NCBI RefSeq assembly: GCF_014837165.1
Contig: NZ_JACSPM010000003.1
Coordinates: forward strand, 248,001 to 312,000
Length of the DNA: 64,000 nt
Direction: 5' to 3'
DNA from: Microbacterium gallinarum
GTDB taxonomy: Bacteria > Actinomycetota > Actinomycetes > Actinomycetales > Microbacteriaceae
Positions 54,388 through 63,103 of the stretch are shown one piece after another. The notes under the pieces are model-generated. The model saw only the letters and a list, made by a program, of their open reading frames with translations. It made no database searches and was not told where the DNA came from. The translations under genes were made by a program, and so were the position numbers. Each line of letters begins with the position of its first letter. The first letter of the stretch is position 1.

Positions 54388-55239
54388 TCATGCGACGCGC
54401 GTGACGTCGAACTGCATCCGCGGGCTGGCGTAGGCCTCCTGCGACTCGACGAGCTGCAGCTCGCGCTGTCCTGAAGCGTGCGTGCGCTCGAGGAGTTCGA
54501 ACACGCTCGACGTGGTGCGCGCGAGCGCGTAGGCCAGGTCACCCGTGCCGCGATAGTGCGCCGTGAAGAGCGCCGCGGTGACGTCGCCCGAGCCGTTGGC
54601 CTTCATCGGGATGTGCGGGGTGCGCACGATCCAGGCGCCGGAGTCGTCGACGGCGAGCATCTCGATGGTCTCATCGGGCGCGTCGGGGCGCTCGACGCTG
54701 GTGACGAGCACCGTGCGCGGCCCGGTGGCGCGGATGAGCTCGACGGAGGCGAGCGTCGTCTCGAGCGTGTCGGGCTGGGTGTCGGTGAGGAACCCGAGCT
54801 CGAACTGGTTCGGCGTGATGATGTCTGCGGCCGGTACGACGCGATCGCGCAGCAGGATCGGGATGGCAGGGGCCACGAAGCAGCCCGACTTGGCGTTGCC
54901 CATCACCGGGTCGCACGAGTACACGGCCGACGGGTTGGCCTGCTTCACGCGCTGCACGGTGTCGAGGATGACGTCGGCGATCCCCTCGCCGCCCTGGTAG
55001 CCCGAGAGCACGACGTCGATCTCGGGGAACGCGCCCCGCTCCTCGATGCCGAGGATGACCTCGCGCACATCGTCGGGGCTGATGAGCGGACCGCGCCATG
55101 CTCCGTAGCCCGTGTGGTTCGAGAAGTTCACCGTGTAGACGGGGAGCACCTCGACGCCGATGCGCTGCAGCGGGAAGACGGCGGCCGAGTTGCCGACGTG
55201 GCCGTAGGCGACGGCCGACTGGATCGAGAGGATCTTCAC
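54388..55239 (-). CDS. pdxY: Pyridoxal kinase
   Basis: Ribokinase-like kinase of the vitamin B6 salvage pathway, phosphorylating pyridoxal to PLP with ATP. 283 residues. Recognisable parts are the start MKILSIQSAVAYGHVGNSAA, YTVNFSNHTGYGAWRG (substrate pocket, about 35-50), VLSGYQGGEGIADVILD, CDPVMGNAKSGCFVAP, ITPNQFELGFLTD and the anion-hole/catalytic GSGDVTAALFTAHY (Asp near 222). It lies 7 bp after the stop of pdxR on the same strand, so the regulator and the salvage kinase form an operon diverging from the de novo genes pdxS-pdxT. Confidence 0.95.
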   Translation of the reverse strand: MKILSIQSAVAYGHVGNSAAVFPLQRIGVEVLPVYTVNFSNHTGYGAWRGPLISPDDVREVILGIEERGAFPEIDVVLSGYQGGEGIADVILDTVQRVKQANPSAVYSCDPVMGNAKSGCFVAPAIPILLRDRVVPAADIITPNQFELGFLTDTQPDTLETTLASVELIRATGPRTVLVTSVERPDAPDETIEMLAVDDSGAWIVRTPHIPMKANGSGDVTAALFTAHYRGTGDLAYALARTTSSVFELLERTHASGQRELQLVESQEAYASPRMQFDVTRVA

Positions 55240-55246
55240 CGCTCGA

Positions 55247-56590
55247 TCATCCCACCTCGGCCAGCACGGGCCGGCCGCGGGCCGCGCGGACCGCGGCCGC
55301 GAGGTCGGCGGCGAGCTGCTCGGCGTCGTCGTCTTCGAGATCGTGCACGGTCAGGCGCAGTTGACGCGAGGGCGTGCCCACAGCGAGGACGAACTCGTCG
55401 CCGGTGCGGGCGAGCCAGCCGCGCCGCATCAGCTGCTCCGACACCGAGCGGGCCGGGGTCGGCAGCGACACCCACAGGTTCAGCCCGTCGCCCGCTTCGG
55501 CGGGGATGCCGTGCGCGGTCAGCCGCTCGGCGAAGGCGGCGTTGCGCACGGCGTAGTGCTCGCCGGCGTCCTCGATCGCCGCGACGGTGGCGGCGTCCGT
55601 GACCTGCGCGTGCACCAGGCGCTGCAGCAGGTGGCTCACCCAGGTCGTGCCGGGCGTGAGGCGCATCGCGAGCCGGTCGGCGGTCTCGGGGTCGGACGCG
55701 GTCACAGCGAGGCACATGTCGGGTCCGAGGAACTTCGACACCGACCGCACGAGCGCCCACCGGCGGTGCTCCGGCCCGATGAGCGAGTGGTACGGGCGTC
55801 GCGAGAGCATCGAGAAGTGGTCGTCCTCGATGACGAGCACGTAGGGGTGGTCGCGCAGCAGCGCGCGCAGGTCGGCGGCACGTCGCGCGGAGAGGCTCGC
55901 GCCCGTCGGGTTCTGCGCGCGCGGGGTGCACACGACCGCCCGCACGCCGTCCTCGAGCGCCCGGCGCAGGCCGTCGACGGTCATGCCCTCGCCGTCGACC
56001 GGAACCGGCACCGGCCGGTAGCCACCGAGCCGGACCGTGTGGATGCTCGCCAAGAAGCACGGATCCTCGAGCGCCACCGCATCATCGCGCGTGAGCGCCT
56101 GGGCGAGCAGCCGCTCCACCGCGTCGGCCGCGCCGCTGGTTATGGTGAGGCGAGCGGATGCCGCGGCCGTCAGCCCCTCGGTCATCCACTGCTGCGCCCA
56201 GACCTCGAGGTCGGGATCGATCACGGGCTCACCGTAGAGCACCGGCCGACCCGCCGCCCGCGCGAGCGCCTTCTCGAGCCGCGGGATCCGGTCGGGATCG
56301 GGGTTGCCGGTGCCGACATCGCGCAGCACGCTGTCGGCGGCGAACCCCTCCTGGGCGACAACGGCGTGGTCGGCGACGTGTGTGCCCCCGCGTCCGCGCG
56401 TGACCACGACACCCGCCTGGGTGAGCTGGCGGTAGGCGGCGACGGCGGTGTTGCGGTTGATGCCGAGCTCGTCGGCGAGCGCGCGCACCGACGGGAGCGG
56501 GTCGCCGGGCCGGAGCATCCCGCGCTCGATGAGGGAGCGGAGGCTGTCCGCGATCTCCGACGCGGATCGCCCGCTGATCTCGAGGTCCAT
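55247..56590 (-). CDS. pdxR: MocR-type PLP-binding transcriptional regulator (PdxR)
   Basis: A 447-residue fusion of a GntR-type winged helix with an aminotransferase class I domain. The DNA-binding part (about 1-75) has LRPGDPLPSVRALADELGIN, RNTAVAAYRQLTQAGVVVTR and RGGTHVA. The aminotransferase-like part binds PLP through the Lys in RSVSKFLGPDMCLAV (about 285-295); other pocket residues include CTPRAQNPTGASLS and VIEDDHFSML. In other actinobacteria and firmicutes such proteins activate pdxST when PLP is low. Its position, divergent from pdxS across 117 bp and followed by pdxY, strongly supports the same job here. ATG at 56590. Confidence 0.92.
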   Translation of the reverse strand: MDLEISGRSASEIADSLRSLIERGMLRPGDPLPSVRALADELGINRNTAVAAYRQLTQAGVVVTRGRGGTHVADHAVVAQEGFAADSVLRDVGTGNPDPDRIPRLEKALARAAGRPVLYGEPVIDPDLEVWAQQWMTEGLTAAASARLTITSGAADAVERLLAQALTRDDAVALEDPCFLASIHTVRLGGYRPVPVPVDGEGMTVDGLRRALEDGVRAVVCTPRAQNPTGASLSARRAADLRALLRDHPYVLVIEDDHFSMLSRRPYHSLIGPEHRRWALVRSVSKFLGPDMCLAVTASDPETADRLAMRLTPGTTWVSHLLQRLVHAQVTDAATVAAIEDAGEHYAVRNAAFAERLTAHGIPAEAGDGLNLWVSLPTPARSVSEQLMRRGWLARTGDEFVLAVGTPSRQLRLTVHDLEDDDAEQLAADLAAAVRAARGRPVLAEVG

Positions 56591-56611
56591 GGCACCGCCC
56601 TTCGCGGTCCG

Positions 56612-56668
56612 AGTCTAGGTCGCGGTACATGATATCTTTTGGCCTAGGTCAAACTCGATCCATATCTC
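56612..56668. promoter_or_regulatory. pdxR/pdxS divergent control region
   Basis: Within the 117-bp gap, CTAGGTC occurs twice in the same direction (56615-56621 and 56644-56650, 29 bp apart). The second lies in a near-palindrome TTTGGCCTAGGTCAAA. Paired direct repeats are typical of MocR operators. TTGGCC (56639-56644), a 17-18-nt spacer and TATCTC/ATATCT near 56662-56668 could be the pdxS promoter. TAGACT on the minus strand (56617-56612) could be the pdxR -10. Confidence 0.5.
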
Positions 56669-56707
56669 CGTCGCGCGGTCGCGCGCGGCCCTCCGAAGGG
56701 AATCGCT

Positions 56708-57598
56708 GTGAGCACTGTCGACACGGGCACCGGACGCGTCAAGCGCGGACTGGCCGAGATGCTCAAGGGCGGCGTCATCATGGACGTCGTCACCGTCGAG
56801 CAGGCGAAGATCGCCGAAGACGCCGGCGCCGTCGCCGTGATGGCGCTCGAGCGCGTTCCGGCCGACATCCGCGCGCAGGGTGGAGTGTCGCGGATGAGCG
56901 ACCCCGACATGATCGACGGCATCATCGAGGCCGTCTCGATCCCCGTCATGGCGAAGGCCCGCATCGGCCACTTCGTCGAGGCGCAGGTGCTGCAGGAGCT
57001 CGGCGTGGACTACATCGACGAATCCGAGGTGCTGTCGCCGGCCGACTACGTGAACCACATCGACAAGTGGGGCTTCACCGTGCCCTTCGTGTGCGGTGCG
57101 ACCAATCTCGGTGAGGCGTTGCGGCGCATCAACGAGGGTGCGGCCATGATCCGCTCCAAGGGCGAGGCGGGCACCGGAGACGTGTCGGAGGCGACGAAGC
57201 ACATCCGCAAGATCACCAGCGAGATCAACCAGCTGAAGTCGATGACGAAGGATGAGCTGTACGTCGCCGCGAAGGAGCTGCAGGCGCCGTACGATCTGGT
57301 CGCCGAGGTCGCCGAGACCGGCACGCTTCCCGTCGTGCTGTTCGTCGCCGGCGGAGTGGCCACCCCGGCCGACGCCGCGATGATGATGCAGATGGGCGCC
57401 GACGGCGTGTTCGTCGGCTCGGGCATCTTCAAGTCTGGCAACCCGGCGCAGCGCGCCGCTGCGATCGTGAAGGCGACGACGTTCTACGACGACGCCAAGG
57501 TCATCGCCGACGTCTCGCGCGGACTCGGCGAGGCCATGGTGGGCATCAATGTCTCCGACCTCCCGGCACCGCACCGCCTCGCCGAGCGCGGCTGGTGA
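56708..57598 (+). CDS. pdxS: Pyridoxal 5'-phosphate synthase subunit PdxS
   Basis: Synthase barrel of the DXP-independent PLP pathway, joining ribose 5-phosphate, glyceraldehyde 3-phosphate and ammonia. 296 residues, dodecameric in the family. The start region [15 protein letters not shown] holds the catalytic Asp (about 26), [13 protein letters not shown] the first Lys (about 83), and [16 protein letters not shown] the second Lys (about 151) and phosphate-binding residues. [24 protein letters not shown] closes the barrel. The start is GTG in the sequence at 56708 or nearby in frame. Directly followed by pdxT, which supplies ammonia. Confidence 0.97.
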   Translation: MSTVDTGTGRVKRGLAEMLKGGVIMDVVTVEQAKIAEDAGAVAVMALERVPADIRAQGGVSRMSDPDMIDGIIEAVSIPVMAKARIGHFVEAQVLQELGVDYIDESEVLSPADYVNHIDKWGFTVPFVCGATNLGEALRRINEGAAMIRSKGEAGTGDVSEATKHIRKITSEINQLKSMTKDELYVAAKELQAPYDLVAEVAETGTLPVVLFVAGGVATPADAAMMMQMGADGVFVGSGIFKSGNPAQRAAAIVKATTFYDDAKVIADVSRGLGEAMVGINVSDLPAPHRLAERGW

Positions 57599-57611
57599 TC
57601 GGAGCGTCGTG

Positions 57612-58241
57612 ATGCCGTCACGACCCGCCGTCGGCGTCCTCGCGCTGCAGGGAGACGTCCGAGAGCACGCGCGCGTGCTCTCGGACCTCGGCGCCGACGT
57701 GGTGCTCGTCCGGCGCCCGGCCGAACTCGCGGCGGTCGAGGGCCTCGTGATCCCGGGCGGCGAGTCGAGCGTCATCGACAAGCTCTCGCGCGCGTTCGGC
57801 ATGCGCGAGCCCGTCCGGGCGGCGATCGCCGGCGGGCTGCCGGTCTACGGCACGTGCGCGGGCATGATCCTGCTGGCGGACCGGATCACCGACGGCATCG
57901 AGGGTCAGCTGACGTTCGGCGGTCTCGACGTGACGGTGCGGCGCAACGCGTTCGGCAGCCAGGTCGACTCGTTCGAGACCGATCTGGCGATCCCGGTGCT
58001 GGGCGACGAGCCCGTGCACGCGGTGTTCATCCGCGCGCCGCTCGTCGAGGAGGCCGGCGCGGGCGTCGAGAGGCTCGCCCAGCTCGACGACGGTCGGATC
58101 GTCGCCGTGCGCCAGGGCAACCTGATCGCGAGCGCGTTCCACCCCGAGGTCACCGGCGAGGACAGGTTCCACCGTCTCTTCCTCGACACCGTGCGGTCGG
58201 TCCGGAGCGCGAGGCGTCCGGCGGTAGATTCGGTGGCATGA
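57612..58241 (+). CDS. pdxT: PLP synthase glutaminase subunit PdxT
   Basis: Class I amidotransferase that releases ammonia from glutamine for PdxS. 209 residues. [11 protein letters not shown] (about 10-20), [14 protein letters not shown] (about 45-58), the nucleophile Cys82 in [12 protein letters not shown] and the His-Glu pair in [14 protein letters not shown] (about 176-189) give the full catalytic triad. The ATG at 57612 has GGAG 8 nt upstream and starts 13 bp after pdxS. The C-terminal ~15 residues ([11 protein letters not shown]) are extra. Its TGA overlaps the next gene by ATGA. Confidence 0.96.
   Translation: MPSRPAVGVLALQGDVREHARVLSDLGADVVLVRRPAELAAVEGLVIPGGESSVIDKLSRAFGMREPVRAAIAGGLPVYGTCAGMILLADRITDGIEGQLTFGGLDVTVRRNAFGSQVDSFETDLAIPVLGDEPVHAVFIRAPLVEEAGAGVERLAQLDDGRIVAVRQGNLIASAFHPEVTGEDRFHRLFLDTVRSVRSARRPAVDSVA
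58225..58230 (+). promoter_or_regulatory. Internal -10 box for the EVE-like gene
   Basis: TAGATT inside the end of pdxT stands 7 nt before the ATG at 58238, so this gene may have its own leaderless transcript as well as read-through. Confidence 0.35.
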
Positions 58242-58759
58242 CGATCAACGACTGGTGGCGCGATCATCCTGAGGAGCGCTACTGGATGATCGCCCCGTCG
58301 CGCGGGATCGTGGGCGACGCGCTGTCGGCCCCGAAGTCGTCGGGGGATCGCCGGTTCGAGTGGTCCCATGAGCTGGTCGGGTTCACCGAGCCGGGCGACA
58401 CCCTCTTCGTGTGGGACCGCACGCTCGCCGTCCCGGGCATCGCGGCGTGGGGTCGGGTGCTCGGCCCGCTCAGCGAGGAGACGCGCACGCGTCGGGGCGA
58501 TGATCTGCCGCACTGGCGCATGCCGGTGAGCGACACGCTGCGGCTGGCCAACCCGATCACGCTGGCCGGGCTCCGCCGCATCGGCGGCGAGATCGTCGCC
58601 GTGCGCGACACCGTGGAGTCGTGGACCGACGGACCGGTGTACTTCCCGTTCATCGGCTCGCCGCAGACGCTCGCGCCGGCACCCGCCTACCTCACCAAGG
58701 TGCCGCGCGATCTCGTCGCGCTGCTCTCGTCGCGGTTCGGCTTCGAGTTCGCCCTCTGA
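58238..58759 (+). CDS. EVE/PUA-like domain protein (tentative)
   Basis: A 173-residue soluble protein. The opening [20 protein letters not shown] and the later [20 protein letters not shown] with [10 protein letters not shown] follow the order of an EVE domain (aromatic YW start, a GD-x-LF-x-W strand, then GI-x-x-G-x-V). EVE/PUA-like domains bind modified bases in DNA or RNA. The second half ([38 protein letters not shown]) also suits a PUA-like barrel. The match is structural intuition rather than a strong signature, so function is open. It overlaps pdxT by ATGA and is followed 4 bp later by the DUF1697 gene. Confidence 0.65.
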   Translation: MTINDWWRDHPEERYWMIAPSRGIVGDALSAPKSSGDRRFEWSHELVGFTEPGDTLFVWDRTLAVPGIAAWGRVLGPLSEETRTRRGDDLPHWRMPVSDTLRLANPITLAGLRRIGGEIVAVRDTVESWTDGPVYFPFIGSPQTLAPAPAYLTKVPRDLVALLSSRFGFEFAL

Positions 58760-58763
58760 GACG

Positions 58764-59297
58764 ATGACGACCTGGGTGGCGCTCCTGCGGGGTGTGAACG
58801 TCGGCGGCATCACGATCCGCAGCGCCGATCTCGCGGCGGTCTTCGCGGCGCTGGGATTCGAGAGCGTGCGCACCGTGCTCGCGAGCGGCAACGTCGTCTT
58901 CGACGCCGGGGGAGCGGCATCCACCCGGGCGAAGCTCAAGACCGCGATCGAAGGGGCGCTGCGCGACCGCTTCGGCTACGACGCGTGGATCGTGCTCGTG
59001 ACCCTGGGTGAGCTCGCCACCGCCGCGGACGGCTTCCTGTTCGACGACGCTGATGCGTCCCGGCAGCCCTGGGTGATCTTCTGCGTCGACGATGCGACCC
59101 GCGATGAGCTCGTGGGCGCCGCGGCGCAGCTGGATGCCTCGGCCGACCCGGTCGCGTCCGGACCGGGCGTCGTGTACTGGAATCCCGTCAAGGGCACGAC
59201 CGTCGACACGCCGTTCGCGAAGATCCTCGCCAAGGCGGCCTACAAGCCGCGCACCACGAACCGCAATCTGCGCACACTCCGGCGCATCCTGGGCTGA
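58764..59297 (+). CDS. DUF1697 family protein
   Basis: A 177-residue soluble protein of the DUF1697 family, function unknown. The signature start TTWVALLRGVNVGG is followed by ADLAAVFAALGFESVRTVLA, SGNVVFDAGG (about 45-54), the VIFCVDDATRDELVG block and the end FAKILAKAAYKPRTTNRNLR, typical of the family (K-x-x-x-TTRNL-type motif). It starts 4 bp after the EVE-like gene, so the pdxS-pdxT-EVE-DUF1697 run is probably one operon. Confidence 0.9.
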   Translation: MTTWVALLRGVNVGGITIRSADLAAVFAALGFESVRTVLASGNVVFDAGGAASTRAKLKTAIEGALRDRFGYDAWIVLVTLGELATAADGFLFDDADASRQPWVIFCVDDATRDELVGAAAQLDASADPVASGPGVVYWNPVKGTTVDTPFAKILAKAAYKPRTTNRNLRTLRRILG

Positions 59298-59357
59298 TCG
59301 GTCGACGACCGCAGCCCACCGCTCATCGACGGCGGCACGCGGCGGACGAGGCAGGTT

Positions 59358-59363
59358 TAGAAT
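59358..59363 (+). promoter_or_regulatory. Possible -10 box for yebC
   Basis: TAGAAT in the 146-bp gap would give an 80-nt leader that includes a CAGGAGAAG ribosome site before the ATG at 59444. The -35 region is not clear. Confidence 0.4.
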
Positions 59364-59443
59364 GGTCAGCCGGTGGCCGGACCCCCATGCGCGGTCGGCC
59401 GCGGCCGGGCGGGTGAGCCGCCGTCGAGCTGATCAGGAGAAGC

Positions 59444-60202
59444 ATGTCCGGGCATTCCAAGTGGGCCACGACCAAGCACAAGAAGGCGATCATCGATTCG
59501 CGCCGTGCGAAGTCGTGGGCCAAGCTCATCAAGAACATCGAGGTCGCCGCGAAGCTGGGCGGCCCCGACCTGCAGGGCAACCCGACGCTCTTCGACGCAG
59601 TCCTGAAGGCGAAGAAGACGTCGGTCCCGAAGGACAACATCGATCGCGCCATCAAGCGCGGCGCCGGAATCGGCGGCGAGTCGGTCGAGTACCTCTCGAT
59701 CATGTACGAGGGCTACGGTCCCAACGGTGTCGCCCTCATGATCGAGTGCCTCACCGACAACAAGAACCGTGCGGCGGCGGAGGTGCGCACGGCGCTCACC
59801 CGCAACGGCGGCACGCTCGCCGACCCCGGCAGCGTCGCGTACAACTTCACGCGCAAGGGCGTCATCGTCGTCTCGGACGAGGGCACCAGCGAAGACGACG
59901 TCATGATGGCGGTCCTCGAAGCCGGCGCTGAAGAGGTGGAGCCGCACGCGCAGGGCTTCGAGGTCATCACCGAGGCCACCGACCTCGTCGCCGTCCGCAC
60001 CGCGCTGCAGGACGCGGGCATCGAGTACGAGTCGGCCGACGTCGAGTTCGTGCCGAACCTGAAGGTCGAGATCGACGCCGACACGGCACGCAAGGTGTTC
60101 CGCCTGATCGACGCGCTGGAAGACAGCGACGACGTGCAGAACGTCTTCAGCAACTTCGACCTGAGCGCCGACGTCCAGGCCGAGCTCGAGAACGACGAGT
60201 AG
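59444..60202 (+). CDS. yebC: YebC/PmpR/TACO1 family protein
   Basis: A 252-residue YebC-family protein. The start [20 protein letters not shown] (canonical HSKW motif), [19 protein letters not shown] (about 66-84), [20 protein letters not shown] (about 87-106) and [20 protein letters not shown] are the family blocks. Members have been described as transcription regulators and, more recently, as factors that help ribosomes translate difficult stretches such as polyproline. It precedes ruvCAB, the classic yebC-ruv neighbourhood. A CAGGAGAAG ribosome site is optimally spaced. Confidence 0.95.
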   Translation: MSGHSKWATTKHKKAIIDSRRAKSWAKLIKNIEVAAKLGGPDLQGNPTLFDAVLKAKKTSVPKDNIDRAIKRGAGIGGESVEYLSIMYEGYGPNGVALMIECLTDNKNRAAAEVRTALTRNGGTLADPGSVAYNFTRKGVIVVSDEGTSEDDVMMAVLEAGAEEVEPHAQGFEVITEATDLVAVRTALQDAGIEYESADVEFVPNLKVEIDADTARKVFRLIDALEDSDDVQNVFSNFDLSADVQAELENDE

Positions 60203-60253
60203 GCCTCGGCCCCGACCGTGGCGCGCCTGGAGCGTGCCTGCCTGCCACACGCC

Positions 60254-60259
60254 TAGCGT
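60254..60259 (+). promoter_or_regulatory. -10 box for leaderless ruvC
   Basis: TAGCGT stands 6 nt before the GTG at 60266. The intervening GGGGGA abuts the start codon. Confidence 0.45.
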
Positions 60260-60265
60260 GGGGGA

Positions 60266-60844
60266 GTGACCACTCCTCCCGCGCGCGGTGTGCTGCGCGT
60301 CCTGGGCATCGACCCCGGACTCACGCGCTGCGGCGTCGGCGTCGTCGACGTGTCGCCCGATCGCTCCGCGCGGCTCGTGCACGTGGGCGTCGTGCGCTCC
60401 GACCCTGCGGCGGCGATCGAGCAGCGGCTCGCGATCATCGCCGCCGGACTGCGTGCGGTCATCGACGACCACGCGCCCGAGGTGGTCGCCGTCGAGCGGG
60501 TCTTCGCCCAGCACAACCGCCAGACAGTCATGGGCACTGCGCAGGCGAGCGGCATCGCGCTGCTGGTGGCGGGGGAGCGCGGGCTGCCCGCGGCGACGCA
60601 CACGCCGTCCGAGGTCAAGGCCGCCGTCACCGGCTACGGCGCCGCCGACAAGCGCCAGGTGCAGGCGATGGTCGCGCGCGTGCTGCGCCTCGATGCGCTG
60701 CCGCAGCCGGCGGACGCCGCCGACGCTCTGGCCATCGCCCTGTGCCACGCGTGGCGCGGCGGACGGGCGGCGGCCGCGGCATCCGGCCCCCTCACTCCCG
60801 CCCAGCGGGCGTGGGCGGATGCCGAGCGCCTCGCGCGGCGATGA
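60266..60844 (+). CDS. ruvC: Holliday junction resolvase RuvC
   Basis: Homodimeric endonuclease cutting Holliday junctions during recombinational repair. 192 residues. Catalytic acids are Asp16 in [16 protein letters not shown], the Glu of [12 protein letters not shown] (about 77) and the Asp pair near the end in [17 protein letters not shown]. The middle block [17 protein letters not shown] is typical. Start GTG, probably leaderless. The C-terminal 20 residues ([17 protein letters not shown]) are an actinobacterial extension. RuvA begins 49 bp later and has its own -10-like box. Confidence 0.96.
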   Translation: MTTPPARGVLRVLGIDPGLTRCGVGVVDVSPDRSARLVHVGVVRSDPAAAIEQRLAIIAAGLRAVIDDHAPEVVAVERVFAQHNRQTVMGTAQASGIALLVAGERGLPAATHTPSEVKAAVTGYGAADKRQVQAMVARVLRLDALPQPADAADALAIALCHAWRGGRAAAAASGPLTPAQRAWADAERLARR

Positions 60845-60881
60845 CGAGCGTGTCGGTCGAACAAACGTCCGAACGCGCACG

Positions 60882-60887
60882 TAGGCT
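60882..60887 (+). promoter_or_regulatory. -10 box for leaderless ruvA
   Basis: TAGGCT stands 6 nt before the ATG at 60894. Upstream, GTCGGTCGAACAAACGTCC recalls the lower-G+C SOS operators of actinobacteria (GAAC-N4-GTTC type): GAAC at 60869-60872 is followed after four bases by GTCC, one base from the consensus, so LexA control is possible. Confidence 0.45.
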
Positions 60888-60893
60888 CGGAGC

Positions 60894-61514
60894 ATGATCT
60901 CGTCAGTCCGCGGCACCGTGCTGCACATCGAGCCCGATTCGATCGTGGTCGAGGTCGGCGGGGTGGGACTCTCGGTCGCCGTGACCCCGCAGGTGGCGCG
61001 CGCGGCGCACCTCGGCGAGCAGATCATGCTGCACACGAGTCTCATCGTGCGAGAAGACGCACTCTCGCTCTTCGGCTTCGAGGGTCGTGACGAGCTGACC
61101 GTGTTCACGCAGCTGCTCGGAGTGACCGGCGTGGGCCCGAAGTCGGCGCTCGGCGTGCTCGCCACGCTCACCGTGCCGCAGATCGCCGACGCAGTGAGCG
61201 CCGACGACGACGCCCCGTTCCGACGCGTGTCGGGCATCGGCCCCAAGACCGCCAAGCTCATCGTGGTCCAGCTCGCCGGCAAGATCGTGGCCTCGCATCC
61301 GTCGCCGACGAGCCGAGCGGATGCCTCGGCCGCCGTCCCCGCGCAGGTCGTGCAGGCGCTCATCGGCCTGGGCTGGTCGGAGCGCGTGGCCGCCGAGGCG
61401 GTCGAATCCGTCGCCGGCGACGCGGCTCCGGCCGACCGCGCCTCGGTGCCGGCGCTGCTGCGGCTGACGCTGTCGGTGCTCGGCCCCGCGCGGAAGGAGC
61501 CCGTCGGTGGATGA
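60894..61514 (+). CDS. ruvA: Holliday junction branch migration protein RuvA
   Basis: Tetrameric junction-binding subunit that loads RuvB. 206 residues. Domain I (about 1-62) is the OB-like fold with [20 protein letters not shown]. Domain II has two helix-hairpin-helix motifs, [16 protein letters not shown] (about 72-87) and [16 protein letters not shown] (about 107-122). Domain III (about 150-200, [18 protein letters not shown]) contacts RuvB. The stop overlaps the ruvB start by 8 bp, ensuring stoichiometric production. Confidence 0.97.
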   Translation: MISSVRGTVLHIEPDSIVVEVGGVGLSVAVTPQVARAAHLGEQIMLHTSLIVREDALSLFGFEGRDELTVFTQLLGVTGVGPKSALGVLATLTVPQIADAVSADDDAPFRRVSGIGPKTAKLIVVQLAGKIVASHPSPTSRADASAAVPAQVVQALIGLGWSERVAAEAVESVAGDAAPADRASVPALLRLTLSVLGPARKEPVGG

Positions 61515-62535
61515 CCTCCGAGACGCCGCCGAGCCCGCCGACGAGACCGAGCTGGCGATCGAGGGCGCGCTGCGCCCGACCTCCCTCTCCGAGTTCGTCG
61601 GCCAGCAGAAGGTGCGGGGCCAGCTGCAGCTGCTGCTCGATGCCGCGCGCATCCAGCAGCGTCCGCCCGACCACATCCTGCTGTCCGGTCCGCCCGGACT
61701 CGGCAAGACGACCCTTGCCATGATCGTCGCCCACGAGAGCGCACGCCCGCTGCGGCTCTCGAGCGGGCCCGCCATTCAGCACGCCGGCGATCTCGCGGCA
61801 CTGCTGTCGAGCCTCATGCCGGGCGAAGTGCTGTTCATCGACGAGATCCACCGCATGGCGCGCTCCGCCGAAGAGATGCTGTACCTCGCCATGGAGGACT
61901 TCCGCATCGACATCATGGTGGGCAAGGGCGCCGGCGCGACCAGCATCCCGCTCGATCTCGCGCCGTTCACGCTGGTCGGCGCGACCACGCGCTCCGGGCT
62001 GCTGCCGAACCCGCTCCGCGACCGCTTCGGCTTCACCGCCCACCTCGAGTACTACGAGCCCGAAGAGCTGGAGCGGGTCATCGCGCGATCGGCGGTCATG
62101 CTCGGCGTCTCGGTGCCACCCGAAGCCCGCGCCGAGATCGCGCGCCGCTCGCGAGGAACGCCCCGCATCGCGAACCGCCTGCTGCGCCGCGTGCGCGACT
62201 ACCTGATCGTCCACGGCGACGGGGAGGCGGCCGACACGGCGCTCGTCGATGCCGCCCTCGACCTGTACGACGTGGACTCGATCGGCCTCGACCGGCTCGA
62301 CCGCGCCGTGCTCGACGCCGTCGTGCGGCGGTTCCGCGGCGGCCCGGTCGGACTCGGCACGCTCGCCGTCGCGGTCGGGGAGGAGGCGGAGACCATCGAG
62401 TCGGTCGTCGAGCCCTATCTGGTGCGGATCGGGTTCATGGGGAGGACGCCCCGAGGCCGCGTCGCGACACCCGAGGCGTACGCTCATCTGGGCGCCCGGC
62501 CTGTCGAATCGGTGCTCGACTTCGATGACCTATAA
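61507..62535 (+). CDS. ruvB: Holliday junction branch migration ATPase RuvB
   Basis: AAA+ hexameric motor that drives branch migration with RuvA. 342 residues. [18 protein letters not shown] opens the AAA+ fold; Walker A is [10 protein letters not shown] (61-70), Walker [11 protein letters not shown] (about 108-117), sensor 1 [12 protein letters not shown] and the arginine finger [14 protein letters not shown] follow. Sensor 2 is in [17 protein letters not shown]. The C-terminal winged helix ends with [19 protein letters not shown]. Start GTG, overlapping ruvA by 8 bp. Its TAA stop is part of a consensus TATAAT promoter for yajC. Confidence 0.97.
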   Translation: MDDLRDAAEPADETELAIEGALRPTSLSEFVGQQKVRGQLQLLLDAARIQQRPPDHILLSGPPGLGKTTLAMIVAHESARPLRLSSGPAIQHAGDLAALLSSLMPGEVLFIDEIHRMARSAEEMLYLAMEDFRIDIMVGKGAGATSIPLDLAPFTLVGATTRSGLLPNPLRDRFGFTAHLEYYEPEELERVIARSAVMLGVSVPPEARAEIARRSRGTPRIANRLLRRVRDYLIVHGDGEAADTALVDAALDLYDVDSIGLDRLDRAVLDAVVRRFRGGPVGLGTLAVAVGEEAETIESVVEPYLVRIGFMGRTPRGRVATPEAYAHLGARPVESVLDFDDL

Positions 62536-62536
62536 T
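62531..62536 (+). promoter_or_regulatory. Consensus -10 (TATAAT) for yajC-secD, overlapping the ruvB stop
   Basis: A perfect TATAAT, rare in this G+C-rich sequence, contains the ruvB TAA stop. The -35 region is poor. It predicts a leader of about 75 nt before yajC. Confidence 0.5.
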
Positions 62537-62619
62537 CGCTGGAGGCTTTCGCCTACCCTCCTCCTCGCAGGCAGCGCCGCCATGGTGCATGTCTGACCCG
62601 AAAGGTCACCTCACCTCCA

Positions 62620-63063
62620 ATGAACGAGTTCTTCACCAACTACGGCCTCATCATCCTGCTGGTCGTGCTCCTGGTCTTCATGTTCTGGAGCTCGCGCCGT
62701 CGGATGGCGAAGCAGAAGCTCGAGCAGGAGGAGCGCGCGCGCAACACCGTGCCGGGCGCCGAGGTGCTGCTGCAGGGCGGGCTCTACGGCACGATCGTGT
62801 CGTACGACCCCGAGAACCTCGACCAGCCGGCGGTCGTCGAGATCGCGCCCGGCGTCGACATCAAGGTGCACAGCCAGGCGATTCTCCGCGTCGTCACCCC
62901 GACCGTCGAGCAGCAGACCGAGGACGACTTCGTTCCGACGACCGCTCCGGCCGATGACGTCGTCGTCGAGCCGGCGCCGCTCGTGAACGACGACGTCGCC
63001 GAGAGCCCCGCGAAGGCGGACTCCGACCCGGACGCCGACAGCGGCACCAAGCCCCAGGCCTGA
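62620..63063 (+). CDS. yajC: Preprotein translocase subunit YajC
   Basis: Small accessory subunit of the Sec holotranslocon, working with SecDF. 147 residues. One N-terminal membrane helix (about 6-24, TNYGLIILLVVLLVFMFW) is followed by RRRMAKQKLEQEERARNTVP and the conserved GAEVLLQGGLYGTIVSY (about 47-63) and VEIAPGVDIKVHSQAILRVV blocks. The C-terminal third is an acidic, disordered tail. An ACCTCACCTCC stretch precedes the ATG but is not a Shine-Dalgarno. secD follows after 40 bp. Confidence 0.94.
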   Translation: MNEFFTNYGLIILLVVLLVFMFWSSRRRMAKQKLEQEERARNTVPGAEVLLQGGLYGTIVSYDPENLDQPAVVEIAPGVDIKVHSQAILRVVTPTVEQQTEDDFVPTTAPADDVVVEPAPLVNDDVAESPAKADSDPDADSGTKPQA

Positions 63064-63103
63064 CCACCGGCCCCTCGGGGCTGCCTTCCAGAAAGCGGAA
63101 TCA

